DNA of 64,000 nt, from positions 1,612,001-1,676,000 of the forward strand of contig OZ220486.1 in assembly GCA_965116115.1 (NCBI GenBank). The letters run 5' to 3'. Shown piece by piece: positions 1-7,957 of the stretch. The translations under genes were made by a program, and so were the position numbers. Under the pieces are notes generated by a model that saw only the letters and a program-made list of their open reading frames with translations, was not told the DNA's origin and did no database searches. The stretch is from JAPOXR01 sp965116115 (GTDB lineage: Bacteria; Pseudomonadota; Alphaproteobacteria; Rhodobacterales; Rhodobacteraceae). The stretch's first letter is position 1. Every line of letters begins with the position of its first letter.

Positions 1-133
1 ATGGTGATGGTTGACCGGGACGCCGTGAATCGACCCCTTGCGCCAGGCGCAACGATGCATTACGTTCACATTGCAAGGTCGGGTTTGGTTTGGTCCGGTT
101 GGGCTAGGCAAGGCATAGAACACTTGGCATGGA

Positions 134-158
134 GGGCGGCCCGAAAGCCGCCCTTTTT
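134..158 (+). terminator. Rho-independent terminator
   Basis: A perfect 7-bp stem (GGGCGGC, 134-140, against GCCGCCC, 147-153) with a 6-nt loop is followed directly by five T (154-158). It would end a transcript arriving from the left. No gene is recognised in bases 1-130, so the gene it serves probably lies outside the window. The IS5 element begins only six bases after the T run. Confidence 0.85.
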
Positions 159-160
159 CA

Positions 161-910
161 TTAGGTCGTGGACTCAATTACCCCCTTTGCGTCATTCCGC
201 AGCAGGCGGCGGACGACGGTGAGGATGACAGCGGCGGCGAAGTCGCGCACCCGCTTGTCAAAGCGGGTCGCGACCCGCCGGAACTTGATTCTTCCGAAGA
301 AACGCTCAATGACATCACGCTTCGCATAGACGGCTTTATCCAGCGGCCGCTGCCGCCTGCGGTTCGACTTCGACGGAATGGCGGCCCGGCAGCCGGCTTC
401 CGCCGCCCGCTTGAGAACGGCCTCGGCATCGTAAGCCTCATCGGCGATCAGGACGCAGCCGGCTTCAAGGCCGTCAAGAAGGGCCGCCGCCTCGGCGCAG
501 TCGGAGACCTGCCCGGGCGATAAGCGCATGCGGCGCAGCCCGCCCTTGCCGTCGACCATGGCATAGATCTTCGTCAGCTGGCCGCCCCGGGAGCGCCCGA
601 TCTCCTGCGGCTCGCCGTCGTCTTTTTCGTCAGCGGCTTCTTCATCCGCTTCTTCAAGTTGTTGAAGATCATCAAGAATCTTCTGCCGGCGGCCCGACTT
701 GCTCCAGCGGTTAAAACGGTTGTGACAGGTTGTGTAATGCCCGTAACGCTTGGGCAGATGCCGCCATGGCATGCCGGTGCGCAGCACGAAGCATATGCTG
801 GCTGTTACCTTGCGGTCGTCCTTGCGCGAAGGTCCCGGCAGACCTTTCGGCATCACACGCTCCATCCGCTGCTGTTGCTCGTTCGTCATATCATGCCGGC
901 TGCCGATCAT
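161..910 (-). CDS. IS5-family DDE transposase
   Basis: A 249-residue transposase that cuts and rejoins the ends of its own element. The catalytic triad is visible: D120 in the MVDGKGG strand, D157 in LIADEAYD, and E202 in RDVIERFFGRIKFRR, which is typical of the IS5 C-terminal signature. The N-terminus carries the IS5-type recognition region (TGMPWRHLP, residues 45-53). Many relatives split the gene into two frames joined by programmed frameshift; here it is one open frame, so it may be active. The start is ATG at 910 with GGAGGA eight to nine bases upstream. The TAA stop is formed by the TA target repeat plus one host base, so the host supplies the stop. A well-formed promoter precedes it. 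Confidence 0.9.
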   Translation of the reverse strand: MIGSRHDMTNEQQQRMERVMPKGLPGPSRKDDRKVTASICFVLRTGMPWRHLPKRYGHYTTCHNRFNRWSKSGRRQKILDDLQQLEEADEEAADEKDDGEPQEIGRSRGGQLTKIYAMVDGKGGLRRMRLSPGQVSDCAEAAALLDGLEAGCVLIADEAYDAEAVLKRAAEAGCRAAIPSKSNRRRQRPLDKAVYAKRDVIERFFGRIKFRRVATRFDKRVRDFAAAVILTVVRRLLRNDAKGVIESTT

Positions 911-998
911 TTCAAATCTCCTCCAAGCATTCTCACCGCGGGTTGCGCGTCATTGTGCCGCAACCCGCTCGGCATGTCAAATATTTGGGTACACAACC
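164..998 (-). mobile_element. Complete IS5-family insertion sequence
   Basis: An 835-bp element bounded by imperfect terminal inverted repeats: ggtcgtggactc at 164-175, and gggtacacaacc at 987-998, which matches the reverse complement of the left end at 9 of 12 bases. It is flanked by a TA direct repeat (162-163 and 999-1000), the expected target duplication for the IS427-like branch of IS5. One transposase gene fills it on the - strand. A diverged partial copy of the same element lies near 12.1-12.28 kb. Confidence 0.8.
952..980 (-). promoter_or_regulatory. Transposase promoter of the IS5 element
   Basis: Read on the - strand, a perfect TTGACA (980-975) is separated by 17 bases from CACAAT (957-952). 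This is a good sigma70-type promoter about 45 bases before the transposase ATG. The -10 box sits in the loop of a perfect 10-bp inverted repeat (GCGGGTTGCG at 938-947 and its complement at 959-968). That arrangement could limit expression by operator binding or cruciform formation. Confidence 0.6.
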
Positions 999-1179
999 TA
1001 GCCGCGTCAAACCCGGAGAACGCCTTCGTTTCTTCGGATATCGACCGGCCGCTGCGCCGCTGCGTCCGAAATCCACAGGCGGCGAGTGCAGAAAGTCAAT
1101 CCACAACATGATTTTCTCAATCAGCGTCGTTTGCCTGCCTGACGGAGTCCATTATGCACGGCGCGGCGTTAGTGAGTTA

Positions 1180-2016
1180 ATGCGCATGCTTGAAGCGACA
1201 CCTGACCTCCTGTTTCAGCCGGCAGCACCCAAACGGCTGAAGAAATTGAGCCGCGACCAGATCAGCCGATACAACAGCCATGGTTACATCCGGCCCTTCG
1301 ACGTGTTTACCCGCGAAGAGATCGCGGAAATCCGTTCATATGTCGGCCGCTTGATGGCGGATATGGGCGACGCCGGCTCCTACGGAATCAATTGCTACCA
1401 GGCAAGGCTCGCCGGCATTTGGGATATCGTGACCGAACCGCGCATCTTGGATCACGTCGAAGATATTGTCGGTCCGAACATCATTTGCTGGGCGTCGGCG
1501 ATTCTCTCGAAGAAGCCTCGTGACCCCAAAAGGGTGCCTTGGCATCAGGACGCGGCATTCTGGCATCTCAGTCCGGCGCGCACAGTGACCGTGTGGTTGG
1601 CGATAGACGACGTGGACGAGGGGAATTCCGCGATGATGTTTATTCCCCGGACGCACCGCATGGGTAAAGTACCCGTGGCCGCAGCTGATGATCAGAGCGT
1701 CTTCCACATAGAGACGATTGATGCCGATAGTTTGGGGGCCCCCGTGTTCAACTGCCTTAAGGCCGGTCAGATTTCGCTCCATGCCGACATGCTGGTTCAC
1801 GGTTCCCAAGCCAACAAATCCGACAGGCGGCGATGCGGGCTCACTATGCGCTATTGTCCGCCGGAGGCCCGCATAATCGACGGGAGGTGGGCGGAAGGCA
1901 TTGAAGCGGTGATCTGCCGGGGGGAGGATCCAGCCGGAGAATGGAAGCATCATCCGCGGCCCGGCAATGACGATATCACCATGACGTCTTCGCCCCATGT
2001 GGTCGGCAACAACTGA
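1180..2016 (+). CDS. Phytanoyl-CoA dioxygenase (PhyH) family oxygenase
   Basis: A 278-residue cytosolic non-haem iron, 2-oxoglutarate-dependent oxygenase of the PhyH family, which hydroxylates small molecules using O2. The iron-binding facial triad is visible as H122 and D124 (PWHQDAAFW) and distal H207 (MLVHGSQANKS). R217 and R218 follow and are candidates for gripping 2-oxoglutarate. ATG 1180 is chosen because the protein starts here in the usual way; the longer open frame reaches back through the IS element and is not credible. ATG 1186 is an alternative start. It lies upstream of and co-directional with the ABC importer, suggesting modification of an imported substrate. The substrate is not predictable from sequence. 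PhyH relatives with similar fold also include ectoine hydroxylases, but no ectoine genes are nearby. Confidence 0.85.
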   Translation: MRMLEATPDLLFQPAAPKRLKKLSRDQISRYNSHGYIRPFDVFTREEIAEIRSYVGRLMADMGDAGSYGINCYQARLAGIWDIVTEPRILDHVEDIVGPNIICWASAILSKKPRDPKRVPWHQDAAFWHLSPARTVTVWLAIDDVDEGNSAMMFIPRTHRMGKVPVAAADDQSVFHIETIDADSLGAPVFNCLKAGQISLHADMLVHGSQANKSDRRRCGLTMRYCPPEARIIDGRWAEGIEAVICRGEDPAGEWKHHPRPGNDDITMTSSPHVVGNN

Positions 2017-2258
2017 TTGAACCGCGGTGAACAGGCTGATGACAGTCCCATCGGTTGTGCCCGGCGCAAGGGACGCGGAACCGGAGTCCTGCGCGAAGGC
2101 CGGCTCCGGCGGATCCGCTTTGTGGGATAAGCAGGTGGGCGGAATTTCCCCGGACCGGCCGGTTTCGAATGTCAGCGCCGGATGACCGGGCAACTGCAGG
2201 CATGAACGCCTGCGCGGCAGGACCGCTGCGATTGCGGTCTGACATAGGAGAACGGAAA

Positions 2259-3992
2259 ATGAAAATGTTCAGGAAGCTTGCGTTTGCCTCGGCGGTGACA
2301 GCCATGGTTGCCGGTGGGGGATTCGCGCAGGATGTCGCGAGAGAGGACACGGTGATTTTCGACCTTGATCGCACGATCAAGGATCCGGCGAACTTCAACT
2401 GGTTCACACCCGGAACCAAACGCATGCATGGCGCCCATCAGGCCATGTGGGAGCCCTTGTTCATTCTGGACTTCTCGAATGGAAAACTGTTGCCTTGGCT
2501 GGGTCTCAGTTTCACCCCGAATGACAACCTGGATGTCTGGACTCTGACCCTCAGGGAAGGGGTCGAATGGTCGGACGGCGAAGCGTTCAACGCCGATGAC
2601 GTCGTGTTTACGGTCAATATGGTGATCGACAACGAGGAACTGTCTTCACGCGAGGCCGCGACGGTCAGATCCCAAGTCTCCAGCGTCGAAAAAACGGACG
2701 ATCTCACAGTTGTTTTTCGACTCAAATCGCCCAATCCACGGTTCCCGATCGAGAATTTCGGCGTGCAGTATTTCGGATCGATGCTGATCATGCCGGAACA
2801 CATCTGGCGGCAGGCGGAAGATCCGGCGACCTTCGCTTTCTATCCACCGGTCGGCACCGGCCCTTACACATACTCTTCGGGAGCGACCAACCGCATGGTC
2901 TGGGACCGCAACGACAACTACTGGGGCGTGCGCACCGGGTTCCAAGACCTTCCTCAACCCAAGAGGCTGATCTGGCTGGAGACCGGCGGCGAGGAAAGCC
3001 GAGCGCAGTTAAGCGTAACCGACCAACTCGACGCCGGACAAACAGTGACGCTGGGCACTTTCGAAGCCGTCCGGGCGCAAAATCCCAATGTGATCACTTG
3101 GCATGACGGGTTGCCGTACTCGCGGCCCGACATCTGCCCCCGCCAACTGGAAATCAACACCACTGTGCCGCCGTGGGACAATGTCGAAATGAGGCGGGCC
3201 CTGTCCATGATCATAGACCGCAAGCAGATCGTGGATATCGCTTATGAGGGCACTACCGAGGCTTCGCAGTCGATGTTCCTGCAGTATCAGACCATGAGAC
3301 CTTACATTGATGCGGTGGTCTCCGCCGGCTACGGGCTGTCGGACCGGGCGGATGTCGAGGGCGCCAAGGCCCTGATTGAAGCGAACGGCTACACAATGGG
3401 AGATGACGGATATTATCAGAAGAACGGCGAGACTTTCTCCGTCGACATCCATGTGAATTCGGCCTCGACGGAATACACCCGCACCATCGACGTGATCGTC
3501 GAGCAACTCAACCGGGCGGGCATCAAGGCGAGGCCCGTTCCGGTGGAAAACGGCGTCTTCTGGGGCGAAGTCCTTCCCTTCGGGCGCTATCAGGTGACTT
3601 ATTCCTGGTTGTCCTGCGGCTCCATCTACGAACCTTGGACGTCAATGAACCGCTACAACCACCGCGATGTTGTCGCTGTCGGCGAACGTTCGCCTGGATT
3701 CAACAACACCGGCCGATGGAACACACCGGGCGCCAAGGCCTACACGGAAATCGTCGACGAGATCAGCGGGTTTTTGCCCGGAGACCCCGTTGTCCCGGAA
3801 CTGGTCGCCGAAGCCTACAGATATCTCGCCGATGAGGTTCCCTTCATTCCGCTGGTTCAATCCGCCAAGCTGCTGCCGTTCAACACGACCTACTGGGTGG
3901 GTTGGCCGACGGCGGACAATTTTTACTCCGAACCGTGGCACTGGTGGAATTCGACGCACCTGATCATCCATAATCTCAGCAAGGCGAATTGA
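2259..3992 (+). CDS. ABC importer substrate-binding protein, SBP_bac_5 family
   Basis: A 577-residue periplasmic binding protein of the oligopeptide/dipeptide/nickel class (family 5). It has a clear signal peptide (MKMFRKLAFASAVTAMVAGG, cut probably after GFAQ). The family pattern is present: LREGVEWSDGEAFNADDVVF near residue 105, and a C-terminal EVPFIPLVQSAK segment. There is no lipobox cysteine, so it should be a soluble periplasmic protein. The ATG at 2259 has TAGGAG eight bases upstream and is preferred over the longer frame. It heads a run of two permeases and two ATPases. Family 5 proteins bind peptides but also oligosaccharides and glycosides; the linked GH38 mannosidase favours a sugar-containing ligand here. 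That is inference. Confidence 0.9.
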   Translation: MKMFRKLAFASAVTAMVAGGGFAQDVAREDTVIFDLDRTIKDPANFNWFTPGTKRMHGAHQAMWEPLFILDFSNGKLLPWLGLSFTPNDNLDVWTLTLREGVEWSDGEAFNADDVVFTVNMVIDNEELSSREAATVRSQVSSVEKTDDLTVVFRLKSPNPRFPIENFGVQYFGSMLIMPEHIWRQAEDPATFAFYPPVGTGPYTYSSGATNRMVWDRNDNYWGVRTGFQDLPQPKRLIWLETGGEESRAQLSVTDQLDAGQTVTLGTFEAVRAQNPNVITWHDGLPYSRPDICPRQLEINTTVPPWDNVEMRRALSMIIDRKQIVDIAYEGTTEASQSMFLQYQTMRPYIDAVVSAGYGLSDRADVEGAKALIEANGYTMGDDGYYQKNGETFSVDIHVNSASTEYTRTIDVIVEQLNRAGIKARPVPVENGVFWGEVLPFGRYQVTYSWLSCGSIYEPWTSMNRYNHRDVVAVGERSPGFNNTGRWNTPGAKAYTEIVDEISGFLPGDPVVPELVAEAYRYLADEVPFIPLVQSAKLLPFNTTYWVGWPTADNFYSEPWHWWNSTHLIIHNLSKAN

Positions 3993-4086
3993 ATGCCGGG
4001 CAGCCGGACGGAACCGAGCGGTCCGTCCGGCTGCATCTCCGGCGCAGGCCAGCCCGTTCCAACTCCGCTGCGAGGTTCCGCCAAGC

Positions 4087-5091
4087 GTGACAATTCCACG
4101 CAAATATCTCATCAATCGGCTGACCACCCTGCTGCTGACGGTTTGGATCGCGGCCACGCTGATCTGGGCCATCCCGCGTCTGTCTCCCGTCGACCCGGCG
4201 GAAATCATGCTGAGCCGGATGGCTGCCGGCGCCGGGTCGGTGGAGAATTCTGAAGAGATACTGGCCGGGCTCGAGGAGCGTTTCGGACTCAACGACCCTC
4301 TCATCGTCCAATACGCCAAATATATCGGCAGCATCGCAGTTCTCGATTTCGGTCTGTCGACCGCGACCTTTCCGACGCCGGTTTCGGTCCTGATCGCCCA
4401 CGCTCTGCCTTGGACGTTGGGGCTGATGATCCTGTCGCTGGCAATCACATTCCTCATCGGCAACGCACTCGGGGCGCTGATGATCTGGGACCGTTCGCCC
4501 CGCCTTGTGCGCGTCGCGATTCCGGCGGCGATGATCATGACCTCCATTCCGCCGATTCTGTCGGGACTGCTGCTGATGTACGTTTTCGCTGCCAAGCTGC
4601 GATGGTTCCCGCTCACCGGCAGCTACGGGCTGACGGTGACGCCGGACTGGTCCTGGACGTTTGTCGCTTCCGTCATCCATCACGGGTTTCTTCCCGCATT
4701 GTCAATTGTCGCCGTGACATTCGGTTTCTGGGCTTTGGGTATGAGAGGGCTGATGATCACGGTGCAAGGCGAGGACTACACGCTGTTGGCGCAGGCGAAA
4801 GGACTGCGGCCGCGCTATATTCTCTACCGCTACATGATCAGAAACGCCGTGCTGCCGCAGATCACCGCCTTCGCCTTGAAAATCGGTTTGCTTGTTGCAG
4901 GGCAAATCCTCGTTGAACGCATCTTCGCCTATAACGGCATGGGTAAACTCATCTATGATGCGATACTCGACCAGGATTTTCCCGTCATCCAAGGGTCAAG
5001 CTTCATCATCATCCTGATGACTGCGTTTTCGGTGTTTCTGGTCGACTTGATCTATCCCTTGGTTGATCCCAGAATCAGACGCAGGGAGTGA
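4087..5091 (+). CDS. ABC importer permease, DppB class
   Basis: A 334-residue inner-membrane permease of the dipeptide-type importers, with about six hydrophobic helices. The N-terminal LTTLLLTVWIAATLIWAIPR helix and the FGLNDPLIVQYAKYI motif are typical of DppB/OppB. The cytoplasmic EAA loop that docks on the ATPases is seen around residues 230-265 (AKGLRPRYILYRYMIRNAVL). The start is GTG 4087, with a weak GAGG eleven bases before it. It follows the binding protein after about 95 bases and its end lies close to the start of the second permease. It should form a heterodimer with that partner. Confidence 0.92.
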   Translation: MTIPRKYLINRLTTLLLTVWIAATLIWAIPRLSPVDPAEIMLSRMAAGAGSVENSEEILAGLEERFGLNDPLIVQYAKYIGSIAVLDFGLSTATFPTPVSVLIAHALPWTLGLMILSLAITFLIGNALGALMIWDRSPRLVRVAIPAAMIMTSIPPILSGLLLMYVFAAKLRWFPLTGSYGLTVTPDWSWTFVASVIHHGFLPALSIVAVTFGFWALGMRGLMITVQGEDYTLLAQAKGLRPRYILYRYMIRNAVLPQITAFALKIGLLVAGQILVERIFAYNGMGKLIYDAILDQDFPVIQGSSFIIILMTAFSVFLVDLIYPLVDPRIRRRE

Positions 5092-5095
5092 GGCC

Positions 5096-6016
5096 GTGAA
5101 CGCCTCGGCATCGTTCCGGAAGAACCCGCGCCGGGGGCGGCGCATGCGCCGATTCGAAAATCCTTGGATCAATCCGAAACTTCTCTGCGGCTTAGGCATT
5201 CTGATCGCCTTTGTTCTGCTTGGCATCGCCGGACGAATTCTGTGGAACGCTGAGTTGGTCTTCACCGGAGCCGCGCCGCTCAAATTACCGCCGGTCGGCT
5301 TTGAGAATCTGCGCCGGCAGCCGGGAATCTGGGACTTTCCGCTGGGAACCGACGGCGCTGGCCGGGATCTTCTGGCGCTGATCATCATCGGCGCGCCGAA
5401 CTCGCTCCTAGTGGGGCTGCTGGCTTCTTGTATCGGCATGGGTTTGGGCATCGTTCTCGGTTTCACCGCCGGTTTCGTCGGCGGCCGAACCGACGACCTG
5501 ATCCGCGTTGCCGCCGACGTGATGATAACGATCCCGCCGCTCTTGATCCTGGTCGTCTTCCAATCCGCCTATGGCGACGTGTCGCTGACGATGATGGCTC
5601 TGCTGATTGCCGCCTTCGTTTGGCAATCTCCGACACGTCTTATCCGGGCTCAGGTGCTGTCGATGCGGACATCCGGCTACGTGCGGATGGCGGAGATATC
5701 CGGCGCGTCCACAACCGATATCATGTTTAAGGAAATGCTGCCCAATCTCGTGCCTTATCTGTTCGGTTCCTTCATAGCCAACGTCACCACGTCGATAGTC
5801 ACCGCCGTCGGACTCGAGGTACTGGGACTCGGGCCTCAGCGCATACCGACATTAGGGCGGGCAATATATGAAGCGATCAACGCCGGCGCCTTGATTCAGA
5901 ACCTGTGGTGGTGGTGGGGCATTCCGACGATTTTGCTTGCGCTGATGTTCGTCGGTCTGCTTCTGGTCAATCTGGGACTTGATGAGGTTTCCAATCCGAG
6001 GCTGAGGAAGGCATGA
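5096..6016 (+). CDS. ABC importer permease, DppC class
   Basis: A 306-residue second permease. After a basic N-terminus it shows the DppC signature FPLGTDGAGRDLLALIIIGA and the EAA loop (RMAEISGASTTDIMFKEMLP). The ending LLLVNLGLDEVSNPRLRKA is also typical of the family. GTG 5096 is chosen because it lies five bases past the stop of the first permease with GGGAG just before it; a longer frame from 5063 would overlap the upstream gene. Its last four bases overlap the next ATG (ATGA), so translation is probably coupled to the ATPase. Confidence 0.92.
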   Translation: MNASASFRKNPRRGRRMRRFENPWINPKLLCGLGILIAFVLLGIAGRILWNAELVFTGAAPLKLPPVGFENLRRQPGIWDFPLGTDGAGRDLLALIIIGAPNSLLVGLLASCIGMGLGIVLGFTAGFVGGRTDDLIRVAADVMITIPPLLILVVFQSAYGDVSLTMMALLIAAFVWQSPTRLIRAQVLSMRTSGYVRMAEISGASTTDIMFKEMLPNLVPYLFGSFIANVTTSIVTAVGLEVLGLGPQRIPTLGRAIYEAINAGALIQNLWWWWGIPTILLALMFVGLLLVNLGLDEVSNPRLRKA

Positions 6017-6990
6017 GCCGGACGGTGCTGGAAGTCAGAGGACTCAAGGTCCGCTTCGCCACTCCGACGGGTGATGTGCTGGCCGTGGACGACGTGTCCT
6101 TCGATCTGTGCGAAGGCGAGACGCTCGGCATCGCCGGAGAAAGCGGTTCGGGCAAGACGACCGCTGTGTCCGGCGTTCTGCGCTTGGTTTCTCCTCCCGG
6201 CCGTATCGTCGGCGGCCGGGTGGTCCTGAACGGAACGGATCTGCTTTCGCTGTCCGACGAGGAGATGCGGAAGCGACGCTGGCGAGGGTTGTCGCTGATT
6301 CCTCAGGGGGCGATGAACTCGCTGAATCCGACGATGAAAGTGCATTCCCAGATTGCCGACGCCATTGAAACCCACGAGGGGCGGCAGGACCGCGCTGTGT
6401 TGCGGAAGCGTATCCTGGACCTCCTCCATCGCGTTGGACTGCCCGACCGGGCATACGGTATGCATCCGCATGAATTGTCGGGCGGCATGAAGCAGCGGGT
6501 GTGCATCGCGATGGCGGTGTCTCTCAATCCGGCGGTCGTGATCGCGGACGAAGCGACCAGTGCGCTGGATGTCGTTGTTCAGCGTGTTGTCGCCCAAACC
6601 ATGGCGCGGGTGCGCGACGAGCTTGGGATGTCCATGATCATGATCGGTCATGACATGGGGCTGATGGCGCAGATGGTCGATCGCCTGGCCGTCATGTATT
6701 CTGGAAAGATCGTCGAAACGGCGCCGGTCGGAGAGATGTTCGCCCGTCCCGCCCATCCCTATTCGAAGATTCTGGTCGGCAGCGTGCTGTCGCTGACCGG
6801 CAAAGCGCCGCTGCGCGTTGCCGGCGGCATAACCCATGACCCCCGCAACCCACCGGACGGATGTATCTTCAGGCTGCGATGTCCTCATGCGATTGGTCGT
6901 TGCAGGGAGCGGCAATCAACGCGTGAAATCCGGCCCGGTGTGTTCGTGGCCTGTCACCGCGCTGAGGAATTGGAAGATGAATGTGTCTGA
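6013..6990 (+). CDS. ABC importer ATP-binding protein, DppD class
   Basis: A 325-residue ATPase that powers the importer at the inner face of the membrane. Walker A is GESGSGKT (42-49), the Q-loop lies in SLIPQGAMNSL, the ABC signature is LSGGMKQR, Walker B is VVIADEATS, and the switch histidine is in IGHDMG. The C-terminal oligopeptide-class extension with cysteines (GCIFRLRCPHA, CRERQ, VACHRAE) is present. In this family that extension can bind an iron-sulphur cluster. The ATG overlaps the upstream stop by four bases. The end overlaps the next gene by 14 bases. Confidence 0.93.
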   Translation: MSRTVLEVRGLKVRFATPTGDVLAVDDVSFDLCEGETLGIAGESGSGKTTAVSGVLRLVSPPGRIVGGRVVLNGTDLLSLSDEEMRKRRWRGLSLIPQGAMNSLNPTMKVHSQIADAIETHEGRQDRAVLRKRILDLLHRVGLPDRAYGMHPHELSGGMKQRVCIAMAVSLNPAVVIADEATSALDVVVQRVVAQTMARVRDELGMSMIMIGHDMGLMAQMVDRLAVMYSGKIVETAPVGEMFARPAHPYSKILVGSVLSLTGKAPLRVAGGITHDPRNPPDGCIFRLRCPHAIGRCRERQSTREIRPGVFVACHRAEELEDECV

Positions 6991-7957
6991 CGGCCTGCTG
7001 GACATTTCAGGTGTTTCGAAGATCTACGGAAACCCCGGAACGGGTGTTGTTGCGCTTCAGGACTTCAACCTGAGCATAAAACGGGACAGGCCCGAGATCG
7101 TCACGATCGCCGGCGAGAGCGGTTCGGGCAAATCGACGCTGGTCGATTTGATACTGGGTTTCGAACGGCCGACCTCCGGCAGTATTCTCTTCGATGGCTT
7201 CAATGTCGGCACGGCGGGCCGCGGCGAGTTGAGACGCTGGCGCCGCGACGTGCAGGCGATCTTCCAGGATCCGTTCGGAAGCTACAACCCGTTCTACCGT
7301 GTGCGTCATGTTTTCAACATGGCGATCCGCAATTTTGACCTCGCGGACAGCGGGCCGCAGGCTGGAATACTGATCGAAAAGGCGCTGAATGCGGTCGGGC
7401 TGGAAGGCGGCGACATCCTGTCGAAATATCCCCACCAGCTGTCGGGCGGCCAACGTCAACGGGTGATGATTGCCCGGGCTTATCTTGTCAAACCCAGACT
7501 GGTGGTGGCCGACGAGCCGGTCAGCATGGTCGACGCATCTCTCCGGGCGATGATTCTCGACGTGATGATCAAACTCCGCGACGAAGACAGAATCAGCTTT
7601 CTGTATGTCACCCATGATCTTTCGACTGCCTACCAAGTGGGCGACCGGATCGTGCTCCTTTATCAGGGACGCATCGCTGAAGAGGGCAGGGCGGTTGACG
7701 TCATTTCCATGCCGAAGCACCCGTATGTTCAACTCCTCGTCGATTCCGTGCCTCGGCCTGATCCCCACCTCCGTTGGCACGGCGAAATTGAACTGCCTGC
7801 TGAAACGGAAGGCCGGGCCGGCTCGGCGACCGGCTGCAGTTTCGCCGGACGTTGCCCGCATGTCAGCGATAAGTGCCGCGGATCCCGGCCGTCGTTGCGC
7901 CGCGTCGGTTCCGGAGGACACCGCGCCGCCTGTTTTCTTCACGGGCCCGCGGCCTGA
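6977..7957 (+). CDS. ABC importer ATP-binding protein, DppF class
   Basis: A 326-residue second ATPase of the heterodimer. Walker A is GESGSGKS (46-53), the signature is LSGGQRQR, Walker B is LVVADEPVS, and the switch region is VTHDLS. It has the C-terminal cysteine extension (GCSFAGRCPHVSDKCRG) seen in oligopeptide-type ATPases. The start is ATG 6977, inside the end of the previous gene, with GAGG nine bases before it. The stop TGA shares one base with the ATG of the mannosidase (TGATGA), a tight coupling that argues the two products are needed together. Confidence 0.93.
   Translation: MNVSDGLLDISGVSKIYGNPGTGVVALQDFNLSIKRDRPEIVTIAGESGSGKSTLVDLILGFERPTSGSILFDGFNVGTAGRGELRRWRRDVQAIFQDPFGSYNPFYRVRHVFNMAIRNFDLADSGPQAGILIEKALNAVGLEGGDILSKYPHQLSGGQRQRVMIARAYLVKPRLVVADEPVSMVDASLRAMILDVMIKLRDEDRISFLYVTHDLSTAYQVGDRIVLLYQGRIAEEGRAVDVISMPKHPYVQLLVDSVPRPDPHLRWHGEIELPAETEGRAGSATGCSFAGRCPHVSDKCRGSRPSLRRVGSGGHRAACFLHGPAA

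Noticed and set aside
1..222. 73-codon open frame at the left edge
   Set aside because: It reads through the terminator hairpin and into the IS5 end, and has no recognisable domain.
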